A stretch of 64,000 bases of DNA from Corynebacterium minutissimum (lineage in GTDB: Bacteria; Actinomycetota; Actinomycetes; Mycobacteriales; Mycobacteriaceae). The notes beneath the pieces are model-generated. The model saw only the letters and a program-made list of their open reading frames with translations, was not told where the DNA came from and ran no database searches. The DNA is taken from contig NZ_JSEF01000006.1 of the NCBI RefSeq assembly GCF_000805675.1, forward strand, positions 1-64,000, given 5' to 3'. Position 1 is the first letter of the stretch. Each line of letters begins with the position of its first letter. Positions 43,774 through 54,000 of this stretch are shown piece after piece. The position numbers and the translations under genes were made by a program.

Positions 43774-44784
43774 ATGCTTATTTCCCAGCGTCCTCAGCTC
43801 ACCGAGGAATTCATCGACTCGTCTCGCTCCAAGTTCGTCATCGAGCCGCTCGAGCCGGGCTTCGGCTACACCCTCGGTAACTCGCTTCGTCGCACGCTGC
43901 TGTCCTCCATCCCGGGCGCAGCAGTAACCTCCATCAAGATTGATGGTGTACTCCACGAGTTCACCACGATCAACGGTGTGAAGGAAGACGTCTCCGAGAT
44001 CATCCTGAACATCAAGGGTCTGGTCCTGTCCTCCGACTCCGATGAGCCGGTGGTCATGTACCTGAGCAAGGAGGGCCCGGGTGAGGTGACTGCAGGTGAC
44101 ATCCAGCCGCCGGCTGGCGTGGAGATCCACAACTCGGATCTGCACATTGCATCCCTGAATGAGTCCGCCAAGCTGGACATGGAACTCGTCGTCGAGCGCG
44201 GCCGCGGCTACGTCCCGGCTGCCGCTACCTCTGGGGAAATCGGCCGCATTCCGGTCGACCAGATTTACTCCCCGGTACTCAAGGTCTCTTACAAGGTCGA
44301 AGCTACTCGTGTTGAGCAGCGTACTGACTTTGACAAGCTGATCATTGACGTCGAGACCAAGAACTCGATTTCTGCCCGCGACGCTCTGGCTTCTGCCGGC
44401 GGCACCCTGGTCGAGCTCTTCGGCCTGGCTCGCGAGCTGAACACCGCCGCTGAGGGCATTGAGATTGGCCCGTCCCCGCAGGAGACGGAGTACATCGCTG
44501 CCTACAGCATGCCGATCGAGGACCTGAACTTCTCCGTCCGCTCCTACAACTGCCTGAAGCGTCAGGAGATCCACACCGTTGGTGAGCTCGCCGAGTGCAC
44601 CGAATCGGACCTGCTGGATATCCGCAACTTCGGTCAGAAGTCGATTAACGAGGTAAAGATCAAGCTGGCTAACCTGGGTCTGGCTCTCAAGGACACCCCT
44701 GAGGACTTCGACCCGACCCAGCTCGAAGGTTACGACGCAGAAACCGGCGACTTCAAGGACCCGGCTTCTGAGGATTCCGAGTAA
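43774..44784 (+). CDS. rpoA: DNA-directed RNA polymerase subunit alpha
   Basis: 336 residues. The N-terminal dimerisation domain ([22 protein letters not shown]) and C-terminal DNA/activator-binding domain ([40 protein letters not shown]) are complete. A short acidic tail ends the protein. RBS AAGGAG lies upstream. Confidence 0.99.
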   Translation: MLISQRPQLTEEFIDSSRSKFVIEPLEPGFGYTLGNSLRRTLLSSIPGAAVTSIKIDGVLHEFTTINGVKEDVSEIILNIKGLVLSSDSDEPVVMYLSKEGPGEVTAGDIQPPAGVEIHNSDLHIASLNESAKLDMELVVERGRGYVPAAATSGEIGRIPVDQIYSPVLKVSYKVEATRVEQRTDFDKLIIDVETKNSISARDALASAGGTLVELFGLARELNTAAEGIEIGPSPQETEYIAAYSMPIEDLNFSVRSYNCLKRQEIHTVGELAECTESDLLDIRNFGQKSINEVKIKLANLGLALKDTPEDFDPTQLEGYDAETGDFKDPASEDSE

Positions 44785-44861
44785 AGAATTCCGCTGAATC
44801 GTAACGGCGCTTGTGAAGCGCTCGTTGCGCGCTCAATTAATCCGCACACGAGGAGTACACA

Positions 44862-45383
44862 ATGCCAACCCCTAAGAAGGGTGCCCGTCTCGGAGGCTCC
44901 GCTAAGCAGCAGGCACACATGCTGAGCAACTTGGCAGCTAGCCTGATCGAGCACGGCGCAATCAAGACCACCGATGCCAAGGCGAAGGTTCTTCGTCCGT
45001 ACATCGAGAAGATCATCACCAAGGCTAAGTCCGGCACCGTTGCTGACCGCCGCGCTGTTCTGAAGCTCATCCCGCACAAGGATGTTGTTGCCTACCTCTT
45101 TGATGAGCTGGCACCGAAGTTTGAGAACCGTGAGGGTGGCTACACCCGCACCATCAAGCTGGAGAACCGCACCGGTGACAACGCCCCGATGTCTCAGATC
45201 TCCCTCGTTCTCGAGGAGACCGTGACCTCCGAGGCTAACCGCGCTACCCGCGCAGCTGCTTCCAAGCAGGCTGAGGAAGCTAAGGCCGAAGAGGCTGAGG
45301 CTGAATCCGCTGAGGAAGCAAAGGCAGAGGCAACCGAGGCAGAGGTCGAGGAGACCGCTGCTGAGGAGTCCGAGGAGAAGTAA
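44862..45383 (+). CDS. rplQ: 50S ribosomal protein L17 with acidic C-terminal extension
   Basis: 173 residues. Residues 1 to about 122 are the normal L17 ([20 protein letters not shown]), and the last about 50 are an Ala/Glu-rich extension ([20 protein letters not shown]) not needed for the fold. Long acidic tails on L17 are common in actinobacteria; the role is unclear. A strong terminator follows. Confidence 0.97.
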   Translation: MPTPKKGARLGGSAKQQAHMLSNLAASLIEHGAIKTTDAKAKVLRPYIEKIITKAKSGTVADRRAVLKLIPHKDVVAYLFDELAPKFENREGGYTRTIKLENRTGDNAPMSQISLVLEETVTSEANRATRAAASKQAEEAKAEEAEAESAEEAKAEATEAEVEETAAEESEEK

Positions 45384-45401
45384 ACTTCTCTCGCCTTAAC
45401 T

Positions 45402-45439
45402 AGGCCGCAGTACCACCTTAGGTGGGGCTGCGGCCTTTT
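45402..45439 (+). terminator. Terminator of the alpha operon
   Basis: AGGCCGCAG at 45402-45410 pairs with CTGCGGCCT at 45428-45436 around an inner CCACC-tta-GGTGG stem, followed by TTTT. Confidence 0.93.
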
Positions 45440-45484
45440 GTTATGCTTTCTGGGCTATATAACCCCGACCAGAACGTATACTCT

Positions 45485-46318
45485 ATGACCCCGCTGTTTA
45501 CTGTGCTGTACGTAATCGGCATCGTCTCCGAGGCGATGACCGCTGCGCTGTCCGCTGGCCGGCAAAAGATGGATCTGTTTGGCGTCATCATGTTGGGCGC
45601 AGTCACCGCATTGGGCGGCGGCACGATCCGCGACATGGTGCTGGGCGCCTACCCGTTGACGTGGGTGGCGGAACCGCGCTTCCTCTTGGCCGTGGTGGCC
45701 GCCGCCGTCGCCACGGTTTATATGTCCTTCCTAATGCACTATTTCCGGCATGTATTCTTGCTTCTCGACGCCCTGGGCCTTGCGGTATTCAGTGTCCTTG
45801 GTGCTCAGAAGGCCTTGGAACATGGCCATGGGTTGGTTATCGCTGCCGTGGCTGCGGTGCTGACCGGTGTCTTTGGCGGTATTTTGCGTGACTTGTTGTC
45901 CGACCGTATCCCGCTGGTCCTGTCCGCCGAGCTGTACGCCTCCATTTCTGTTCTTGCAGCCTTTTCTTATGCGGGATTGATGGAGCTGGGGCTCAGCGAT
46001 GAGGTCGCTGGCGTCGTGACGGTATGCCTAGCGCTGGCGCTGCGCGTGGCTGCGATCTACTTTGGATGGTCGCTGCCGGTGTTTGAATACCGGGGAGCCG
46101 AACAACCCATGGACCCGCGCCTGCGCTTGTCTGCCCGCATTGTTCGGGATGGCGCCCGCAAGGCCAAGCGCAAAGCCGGCCAGGCCAAGAAGAATCTAAA
46201 GCACCCCAAGCGGGCTGGCTATGCCGCTTTGAGCAAGCTGGGCGTGAGCAAGAGCGCGAAGCGCCAGCACGCGGCCCAGGATTGGGAACTCAATCGCGAG
46301 TGGAATGCCAACGACTAG
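45485..46318 (+). CDS. TRIC/UPF0126-family membrane protein
   Basis: 277 residues from the ATG at 45485, chosen because the family begins a few residues before the first helix; an ATG at 45443 is also open. Two UPF0126 repeats are visible, each with a Gly-rich turn before Arg-Asp (TALGGGTIRDMVLG and GVFGGILRDLLSDR), and about seven membrane segments. The last 70 residues form a Lys/Arg-rich cytoplasmic tail. Bacterial relatives of TRIC conduct cations or take part in amino acid transport; the role here is unknown. Candidate -10 elements are TATGCT at 45442 and TATACT at 45477. Confidence 0.78.
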   Translation: MTPLFTVLYVIGIVSEAMTAALSAGRQKMDLFGVIMLGAVTALGGGTIRDMVLGAYPLTWVAEPRFLLAVVAAAVATVYMSFLMHYFRHVFLLLDALGLAVFSVLGAQKALEHGHGLVIAAVAAVLTGVFGGILRDLLSDRIPLVLSAELYASISVLAAFSYAGLMELGLSDEVAGVVTVCLALALRVAAIYFGWSLPVFEYRGAEQPMDPRLRLSARIVRDGARKAKRKAGQAKKNLKHPKRAGYAALSKLGVSKSAKRQHAAQDWELNREWNAND

Positions 46319-46333
46319 GTAGAATCAGCATCC

Positions 46334-47191
46334 ATGACTAACGTTCGCCTTCGCCTAGACTTGGCCTACGACGGCACCGACTTCCACGGGTGGGCCAAGC
46401 AGAAGGGCGGCCTGCGCACTGTTCAGCAGACCGTTGAGGAGAAGCTGAGCATGGTGCTGCGCCACCCAGTGGAGCTCACCGTGGCTGGGCGCACCGATGC
46501 CGGAGTGCATGCCAGCGGTCAGGTGGCGCACTTAGATACCACACGGGCGGCGCTGGGACAGCGCAGCATTGACGGCGATCCCACCAAGCTGGTGAAGCGC
46601 TTGGCCAAGTTGCTGCCTGCCGACGTCCGCGTCCACGCCTGCACCGAAGTTCCCGCAGATTTCGACGCGCGCTTTTCTGCCTTACGCCGCCGCTACGTCT
46701 ACCGCATCACCACCCATCCGCGCGGTGCACTTCCGACTCGCGCACGCGATACCGCGACGTGGTTCAAGCCAGTGGACCTGGAGCTAATGCAGGCCGCGGC
46801 CGATCAGCTGGTGGGGCTCAATGACTTCGTGGCTTTCTGCAAGGCGAAGCCGCACGCCACGACCATTCGCGAGCTCCTTGCCTTTGAGTGGAAGGACGTG
46901 TCGACGCCCGCGGAGCCGCAGCTCTACGAGGCGCACGTAACCGCGGATGCCTTTTGCTGGTCCATGGTGCGCTCGTTGGTGGGCTGCTGTTTGCGGGTGG
47001 GGGAGGGCTCGCGCGGAGTTGACTTCGCCGCCCATATGCTGCGGGAAGAAAGCCGGTCCTCAGAGATCCCGCTTGCTGATGCTCAAGGTTTGAGCCTGGT
47101 GGGCGTGGATTACCCCGATGCGGACCAGTTGGCCGCGCGGGCGGCGATGACCCGTGGTCGTCGCGCTGCGGAGGATACCGAGTTGGGTTAA
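46334..47191 (+). CDS. truA: tRNA pseudouridine(38-40) synthase TruA
   Basis: 285 residues. The catalytic Asp55 is in VAGRTDAGVHASGQVAH, and LRRRYVYRI and the later FCWSMVRSLVGCCLRVG are typical. It modifies the anticodon arm of tRNAs. The position between the alpha operon and the ESX-4 genes follows the mycobacterial order. Confidence 0.96.
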   Translation: MTNVRLRLDLAYDGTDFHGWAKQKGGLRTVQQTVEEKLSMVLRHPVELTVAGRTDAGVHASGQVAHLDTTRAALGQRSIDGDPTKLVKRLAKLLPADVRVHACTEVPADFDARFSALRRRYVYRITTHPRGALPTRARDTATWFKPVDLELMQAAADQLVGLNDFVAFCKAKPHATTIRELLAFEWKDVSTPAEPQLYEAHVTADAFCWSMVRSLVGCCLRVGEGSRGVDFAAHMLREESRSSEIPLADAQGLSLVGVDYPDADQLAARAAMTRGRRAAEDTELG

Positions 47192-47246
47192 TCTAGAACC
47201 CACTGCGCCGTGGGAGGGTGGCGCTCAGATTCGGGGGAGGATTCTC

Positions 47247-48533
47247 ATGGCACGCGCGTTGCCAACGACCAAGGCCCAGGTGTCGGGCCACAAGTTCCTT
47301 TTGCGCCGCCTCGAGCACGGACTCGTGTTTGGGGACATCCGCATGATTCATGATCCATTGAAAAGGCGCCAGCGCGCTTTGCTTGGCGGGGTAGCCGCAG
47401 TAGCCTTCTTGAGTCTTGGCTCGGGGCTCATCGCGTGGATGCAGCCGGACCCGCGACCCGGAGATGCGCCCGTCGTGCGTTCTTCCGAGGGGCAGCTCCT
47501 AGCGCTGGTCAACGGAACCTACCACCCGGTGGCTAATTTGGCTTCTGCCCGGCTCATCGCCAACGAACCGGTGGAACCCAGCGCTGCTGGGGAGTCCTTC
47601 CTGGAGCAGGTCAGCTTGGGCACACCATTGGGGATTGTAGATGCCCCGAACCTTCTGGCGGCCGGTACGGGGGAAGAACCGGGCTGGGCGGCGTGCCTGG
47701 AAGAGTCCACGGAGGGTGAGAATTGGCAGTCCAGCAACCGCGTTGGCACCGTGACAGTTATGGCGCATCATGGTGTGCGGGGTTTCGATGAAGAGCAGGC
47801 CGCCGTGGCGGAATCTGATGGAACCCAGTGGTTGCTCACCGGACAGGGCCGCGTCGTCCTGCCGGAGGCCACGAGCACGCAAGGCCGTGTGCTGCGCCGT
47901 GCTTTGGGCATGACGGCAGAAACAGCGGTGTGGAGCGTTCCCACGGAGTTGCTCAATGCCTTCGCTGAGCTGGAGCCGCTGAGTTTTCCGGCCGTGCCGC
48001 CGGAAATCCTCGATACCGGCGAGCAGCTCTGGGCCCGCACGGAGCAGGGCGTTTTCGCCATTACCCCGACGCAGGCAGAGATGCTCGTGGGCGTCGGCGC
48101 GCAGCGGCTCCCCGCGCAGGCCCAAGACGTTGCTGCGCTCAGCGACGTCCCACCAACCTTCCACCTTCCCACCACCCGCGTCGAGTTCCTCTCGCCCGAG
48201 CAGGGTTGGTTGTGCGCGACCCACCACCATGGCGCGGGTAGCGCAAAGCCGGTCACCGCCACGGTGGCCCTGCCGGGTGAATCGGCAGCACAACGCTTTG
48301 CGGGCTTGCAGGCAGGGGTAGGCGTGGATAGCGGGCACGGTTATCACGTGGTCTCATCCACCGGTAGGCGGCACGAGCTGGCCGGCGCTGCCGAGCTTAA
48401 TTCCCTGGGGCTTGATGAGCCGGAACAGGTGCCATGGGAAATTCTGCGCTTGTTGCCGGAAGGCTCCGCGCTGAGCCGCGCTGAGGCCTTAAAACACGAG
48501 CACTCACTGCTGCCACCAGGAGAAGGAAAGTAA
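47247..48533 (+). CDS. eccB: Type VII secretion (ESX-4) membrane protein EccB
   Basis: 428 residues from the ATG at 47247 with GGGGGAGGA upstream; a longer frame into truA is rejected. The N-terminus MARALPTTKAQVSGHKFLLRRLEHGLVFGD is typical of EccB, followed by one membrane helix (about 43-65) and a large periplasmic domain with two Cys (WAACLEES, WLCATHH). EccB is part of the ESX core complex. The last 137 bases overlap the 3' end of mycP on the other strand. Confidence 0.92.
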   Translation: MARALPTTKAQVSGHKFLLRRLEHGLVFGDIRMIHDPLKRRQRALLGGVAAVAFLSLGSGLIAWMQPDPRPGDAPVVRSSEGQLLALVNGTYHPVANLASARLIANEPVEPSAAGESFLEQVSLGTPLGIVDAPNLLAAGTGEEPGWAACLEESTEGENWQSSNRVGTVTVMAHHGVRGFDEEQAAVAESDGTQWLLTGQGRVVLPEATSTQGRVLRRALGMTAETAVWSVPTELLNAFAELEPLSFPAVPPEILDTGEQLWARTEQGVFAITPTQAEMLVGVGAQRLPAQAQDVAALSDVPPTFHLPTTRVEFLSPEQGWLCATHHHGAGSAKPVTATVALPGESAAQRFAGLQAGVGVDSGHGYHVVSSTGRRHELAGAAELNSLGLDEPEQVPWEILRLLPEGSALSRAEALKHEHSLLPPGEGK

Positions 48534-49659
48534 GAAGCGCCAGCAGCGTACGGACTCGTGGCCAACTAGCTGAAGGCGGTGGGGCGTGCGGTATCACGCT
48601 GATGTCGCGGTATGGGTTCTCGCTTTCCAGCGGACGGTAGGTCAGCGCTGCAAGCGGATCGACCACCCCGTTGCCTGGCTCTGCCGAGCCGATGATGCGC
48701 TCGCGTAGCTGGGCCGGAGAATCATCGGGGTAGCGCTGCGTGAGGAGAGCGACCGTTCCACTGACCAGGGGAGCGGCGAAGGAGGTGCCTTGGAACAGCG
48801 TGTCGCCCTTGGCGGTGGCCCACCCACCACCAGGTTCAAGAGCAAGGGGGACGTCGCCCTCAGCGCTCAAAGGTGCTCCAATGGAATAGTCGGCGAGTTC
48901 GTGTGGAGTGGCCAGAGCACCGACGGAGAGGACCGTATCTGCCACGGCGGGAAACACGACGTCGCCCTTGTCACAGCCACCGGAGGTCGCATTTCCCGAC
49001 GCCGCCACCACCACCGCCCCCGCATCCTCCGCGCGCTGCAGGGCGGCATTCAAGCCAGATCGATCGACCCGTGCCGCAGAATCCGATGGTACGCAGGAGA
49101 CGACGGATACGTTGATGACGTGGGCCCCGGCATCAACGGCATCCTCAATGGCTGCTGCCAAGCTGGCTAGCGTTCCGGAACCCGATTGCTCAGTATCTTC
49201 GCTCGGACCGTTTGCGCCTTCTGTATCGGCGGGCGGCGGGGTCCGATAGTGCGCGCTGGTCTGCCGGATGGAGTAGATTTCCGCATCTGGGGCCACGCCG
49301 AGTTCGCGTCCGGCAATGACACCGGCCACGACAGTGCCGTGCAGGTCGCAGTCACGCAAGGGGTCGGGTTCCTCCGGAGTCACGAAGTCCGCGCCAGGTG
49401 TTACCCGCAGCTGCGGGTGGGCGGCCACGCCGGTATCAATGACTGCGACTTTTACCCGGGCCCCCGTGGCAAAGGAATGCAGGCGCGAGCGGTACTCCGC
49501 ATACTGCGCCGAGGGCTGCGGTCCCTGTGCCGCACGAGTGGCTTCCGCGCAGGCGGTATCCGGCTCACGGGCAGCAGCCTGCGAACTATCCACAGCTGAT
49601 CCAGCACAGAGCAGCCCGACACTGAGCGCCATCGCCCCGATGTGTCTGCTGGCTGTCAT
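48397..49659 (-). CDS. mycP: Mycosin, ESX-4-associated subtilisin-like serine protease
   Basis: 420 residues from the ATG at 49659, which overlaps the eccD stop as ATGA; the frame is open far upstream, but a signal peptide (MALSVGLLCAGSAVDSSQAAA) begins here. The catalytic triad is visible: Asp75 (AVIDTGVAAHP), His107 (DLHGTVVAGVIAG) and Ser293 (GTSFAAPLVSG). The C-terminal membrane helix (LLALLTFLLLVAAVSARVL) ties it to the membrane, followed by a 33-residue tail. Mycosins stabilise the ESX complex and process substrates. Confidence 0.93.
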   Translation of the reverse strand: MTASRHIGAMALSVGLLCAGSAVDSSQAAAREPDTACAEATRAAQGPQPSAQYAEYRSRLHSFATGARVKVAVIDTGVAAHPQLRVTPGADFVTPEEPDPLRDCDLHGTVVAGVIAGRELGVAPDAEIYSIRQTSAHYRTPPPADTEGANGPSEDTEQSGSGTLASLAAAIEDAVDAGAHVINVSVVSCVPSDSAARVDRSGLNAALQRAEDAGAVVVAASGNATSGGCDKGDVVFPAVADTVLSVGALATPHELADYSIGAPLSAEGDVPLALEPGGGWATAKGDTLFQGTSFAAPLVSGTVALLTQRYPDDSPAQLRERIIGSAEPGNGVVDPLAALTYRPLESENPYRDISVIPHAPPPSASWPRVRTLLALLTFLLLVAAVSARVLRPQRGSARSLPATSAEFPMAPVPAHQAPGN

Positions 49660-50963
49660 GAGCCCAGTCCCCGGATGAACTCGAAGAGCCCTGCTAAGTG
49701 TGCCGCGAGCGGTAAGCAGGCAGCCAATGCGAGGGCTTCGGCCCGCTCGAACCACACGATGGTGGTCGGCTCCACGTGGGCAAGGGCGTCTGCCCACATC
49801 GGAGCTGAGAGCATCGCGATAATGACGAGCCCGGCAACAACGCTGAGTACCCATGTCGTGGTTGTCGGGGAGGACAACAGCTGCCATTCTCGCACTGCCA
49901 CGGCTACCGTAGCACTGGCAGCGGCCACCCCTAAAAGCCCTAGTGCCCAGGCAGCCACGGTCCGGGCATGCCGTGCTGCATGGACGATGACCCCGCCCGC
50001 AATACTCAGGCATAAGGCTTGGGAAGCCCGGATTGTCTCAGCGTCATGGGCGCTCAGCGCGATGAAGAGCACTGCGGGAATACCAGCCAGCGTGCAGCCC
50101 ACCGCGATCCCCTCGTAGGTTAGCCCGGCGCGCCGGGCTTTGTCAGCGTTATCGGTAGGGACGTCGTCTGAAATGCTCAAATCTTGACCGGCGGTGGGCA
50201 GCTGCGGCACGCGCAGACCAGCCAACCTCGTGGTGAGGAGGGGCGCGCCAGCGAGAAGCCCCATGATGGCGGCGAGGAGCGCGGCAGCGCCCAGCAACCC
50301 GATGACCGCGAGCACGCACCACGTTCCGGCTATCGCTCGTGCCCGCAGACCGCCGGTGCGCAGGAGGTGGGAAAGGAGCGCCAAGATGGCCAGTGCTGCA
50401 GCTGAACCGGCAAGCGCCGCCGAACTCGCGTCAGAGCCACCCACGCCGAACCAGCCGGCCAGTCCAGCAGCGATATGTGCTGCGGCCAACAGCGAACCGC
50501 GCCGCGTCCACACCGCCAGCACGACAGCAAGAACTGCTGCGGCGGCGCAACCAAGCGCTGGGGACAGCGCTGCGGTGAGAAGCGCGCCGATAGCGATGAT
50601 CGCGGCGCAGCCCCACACGCCTGCGAGACCCTCCAGCGTGGTTGATGGTGCGTCGGCAGCGAGCGCTTCCGCCGCATCCCGGACAATCGGGGCGGGCGGT
50701 GATTCCTCCGGGCTGAGCACCAGCACGGAGCCGTCCTCGAGCGGAGTGCGGTCGAGCGGTGAGGTCATCGATACGGCCTTGCCCGAAGCGGTCGTAGCGC
50801 GCCAGAGGATGGGGGCAGGAGGGATGTCGACAAGCACAAGCAACTCTCCCAGCACCTCCCCGACGCTCGCGGATAAGGGCAGGGATACATCTGCCTCTTT
50901 GCGTGCTTGGCCTGCATGGATGCGGACAGTGACGTGAATGGAATGCGCGAGTGCGCGGGTCAT
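49656..50963 (-). CDS. eccD: Type VII secretion (ESX-4) membrane channel protein EccD
   Basis: 435 residues from the ATG at 50963 with GGGGGAGG upstream; a longer frame to 51020 is possible but less likely. An N-terminal ubiquitin-like (YukD) domain (about 1-90) is followed by about eleven very hydrophobic Ala/Leu-rich helices, the EccD architecture. It forms the membrane vestibule of ESX systems. It is coupled to mycP and divergent from eccC. Confidence 0.9.
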   Translation of the reverse strand: MTRALAHSIHVTVRIHAGQARKEADVSLPLSASVGEVLGELLVLVDIPPAPILWRATTASGKAVSMTSPLDRTPLEDGSVLVLSPEESPPAPIVRDAAEALAADAPSTTLEGLAGVWGCAAIIAIGALLTAALSPALGCAAAAVLAVVLAVWTRRGSLLAAAHIAAGLAGWFGVGGSDASSAALAGSAAALAILALLSHLLRTGGLRARAIAGTWCVLAVIGLLGAAALLAAIMGLLAGAPLLTTRLAGLRVPQLPTAGQDLSISDDVPTDNADKARRAGLTYEGIAVGCTLAGIPAVLFIALSAHDAETIRASQALCLSIAGGVIVHAARHARTVAAWALGLLGVAAASATVAVAVREWQLLSSPTTTTWVLSVVAGLVIIAMLSAPMWADALAHVEPTTIVWFERAEALALAACLPLAAHLAGLFEFIRGLGS

Positions 50964-51043
50964 GGAAAGTACCTCCCCCGAGAAAAATTTCTGGGCTACC
51001 CCTTGCCCATTGCCGTTCATTGTGGCTTACTGGTGGCACGCTG

Positions 51044-51067
51044 TCCACCGCTGAAGGAGGCGGTGGA
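51044..51067. promoter_or_regulatory. Palindromic element before eccC
   Basis: TCCACCGC at 51044-51051 and GCGGTGGA at 51060-51067 are perfect 8-base arms with an 8-base spacer, in the 129-base gap between the divergent eccD and eccC starts and 25 bases before the eccC ATG. It may be an operator or an mRNA hairpin. Confidence 0.45.
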
Positions 51068-51092
51068 GTACTTCGGGGGGAAGGACTTTTAC

Positions 51093-54000
51093 ATGCGCGT
51101 ACCTACACGCGTCGTTGATTCGGGGCCGTCAGCTTATCGGGAGCCAGCGCCGCCACTGCCGCAGGGCACTATCGAAGCCGAGGCTGTGCCTGAGGCTGTG
51201 CGCGCCCAGCCAGTGCCGCTCGTGCGCCTGCTTATGCCGCTGGTCATGATTGCGGCGATGCTGGGCATGGTGGCGCTCATGGTGCTGGGGGCAGGCGACG
51301 GGCGCCGGATGAGTCCCATGAGTCTGATGTTCCCGCTCATGATGCTGGCCAGTATGGCCATGATGTTCAACCCATCAAGTGGTAGTCAGGACCCGGATGA
51401 AACGCGGCGCACCTACCTGCGCCACCTCAAGGCGTTGCGGGAGCAGGCCGTGGAACGAGGTGAGGCGCAGCGCGCGCATGAGGAACACCGCAATCCCACG
51501 CCGCGCCAGGCGGCCGCGCTGATAACAAGTCCGCGCCTGTGGGAACGAGGACCTGATGCACCCGATGCGCTGGAGGTGCGGGTAGGAACGGGCCCGATGG
51601 CGCTGTGTACGCCCATCACTGTGCCGGATTCAGGTGCGGCAGAGGACCTCGATCCGGTCTGTGCGGTGAGCGTGCGACAGACCGTGCGGGCGGTAGGAAC
51701 GCTGGCGAATATGCCCGTGGTCATCCAGCTGCAGGCCTTTCCCATCGTGGGTCTGGCCGGGGACGATGCCGCGGGGGTAGCGCGAGCGATGCTGCTGCAC
51801 CTCGCGGTGCTCCACGGCCCGGAGACCGTGGGGATTGAGTATGACGGCAACGAGTGGGACTGGCTCAAGTGGCTGCCGCATACCCGCGAACCGGAGCAGG
51901 CGCACTTTTGCATTCGCGTCGTCGAGGACGACCCCACGGAAGGACCCGCCGCGCTTGCCGACGTCCCCCTCAACCACCCCACGGTCACCCTCGCCGTGGG
52001 TGTCACACCGCATTCACCTTTGGGCCGAAGAGCCGAGGAAGAAGGCATTTACCTGCACACTGACGGTGAGCTCTCCGTGGTGACCGCCGCGGGTGAGGAG
52101 AACCTAGGGCGCTGCGAGCATATCGACACCGCCAGCGCGCTGTTGTGGGCGCGCCAACTAGCGCCCTACCATCGGCCTCTCGGCAGCGACGCCGGCTCGA
52201 CCCCGCGGCATGGGCGCGATGCCGACCTGCCTACACTCGTGGGCTATCGTGACGTCGACGAGCTCGTTGCGTCCGGAATGTGGCACGGGCGAACCCCCTC
52301 CGAGCGCCTGCGTGTGCCCATTGGGGTAGACGACTCCGGGCAGGCAGTGTTTCTTGACCTGAAAGAATCCGCCCAGGGAGGCATGGGGCCGCACGGGCTG
52401 TGCATCGGTGCAACCGGCAGTGGAAAATCGGAACTTTTAAGAACACTCGTCGTCGCTCTTGCCGCCACCCATAGCCCGGATGAACTCAACCTCGTCCTCG
52501 TGGACTTTAAAGGAGGCGCGACCTTCCTCGGCTGTGATGAATTGCCGCATACTTCCGCGGTCATCACCAACCTGGAAGAGGAATCCACCCTGGTGGAGCG
52601 CATGTATGACGCCATCTCTGGTGAGATGAACCGCCGCCAGGAGTTGCTGCGCAAGGCCGGCAACTTTGCCAACGTCGGTGAGTTCAACGCCTCTGACGAC
52701 GCAGTGAGTGAATACGGCCCACTTCCTGCGTTGATCATTGTGGTCGATGAGTTCTCCGAACTTTTGGGCCAGCACCCAGACTTCGCGGAACTTTTTGTTG
52801 CAGTGGGCAGGCTTGGCCGCTCGCTCCACGTGCACTTGCTCTTGGCATCCCAGCGCTTGGAGGAAGGCCGCCTGCGCGGTCTTGATTCCCACTTGTCTTA
52901 TCGCATCGGTTTGAAGACCTTCTCCGCTGGTGAATCCCGCCAAGTCCTAGGTGTGACGGATGCCTACCACCTGCCTGCTCAGCCCGGCGCGGGCTACCTC
53001 AAGACCGATGCCGATGCGCCAACCCGTTTCCAAGCCTCCTATGTCTCTGGTCCGGTCACGCGCCGAGTGGTGCGCGAGGGGAGTAGCCGCGCAGTGTCGC
53101 GCGTTGAACTGTTTACTGGCTGGCAGGCATTGGAGGAAGAATCGGAATACACGATGCTCGTGGATTCCTCCACCACGCTGTTGGCCACCGTGGTGGGCGC
53201 TGCCCGCGATGAAGCAGCCCAGCGCGGCCACGCAGCCCGCCGTATCTGGCTGCCACCGCTGCCCCCGCTGGTGGAGCTGTCTGCCGTGGCGGCTTTGGCC
53301 AGCGACACGCGCGCCGGGCTGCGCGCGGAGGTCGGGCTCATCGATCGCCCCTACCACCAGCGCCAGGACCCACTCACCGTGGATTTCACTACGGGTGGTG
53401 GACACTTAGCGCTATGTGGCGGGCCGCAGTCAGGAAAGTCCATGGCCTTGCGCAGCATCGTCGCTGGTCTGGCATTGAACCACTCGCCAGGAGAGATTCG
53501 CTTCTACGTCATCGACCTCGGCGGCGGGCAGCTCAGAATCTTAGAACGCCTGCCGCACGTGGCGGGTGTTGCCGGCCGCGACGAGCCTGAAAAGGTTCGG
53601 CGCATTGTTGACGAAGTGGCCGGCCTTGTACGCCGGCCGGAAGAACGTCATACCTTCCTCATCATCGATGGTTGGCACCACATCGGTACCTCAGGCGCGG
53701 ATTTTGAGGACTTGTCTGAGCCTATTACCCAGTTGGTGGCCGATGGTGCTTCCGCCCGTATCCACGTGCTTATTGCTGCTGCGCGCTGGACCAGTTTGCG
53801 ACCGTCTATTCGTGACCTCATCTCGGCGCGCCTTGAGTTGCGTTTGGGCGAGGCTATGGATTCCCTTATTGACCGCAAAGCGCAGCAGAAGCTTCCGGCC
53901 GCACCTGGGCGCGGTATCACGGTGGCGGGGGAGAATCTACTCTTTGCTTCGACCTCCGCACAGGACATCGCCCACATTTGCGGAGTCCACGCAGATGCGG

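Noticed and set aside
42310..44574. 754-codon open frame antisense to rpsM-rpoA
   Set aside because: It crosses four well-defined ribosomal and polymerase genes and mirrors their codon bias.
49660..50013. 118-residue N-terminal extension of mycP inside eccD
   Set aside because: A signal peptide begins at the ATG at 49659, which is coupled to the eccD stop; the extension is a frame shadow.
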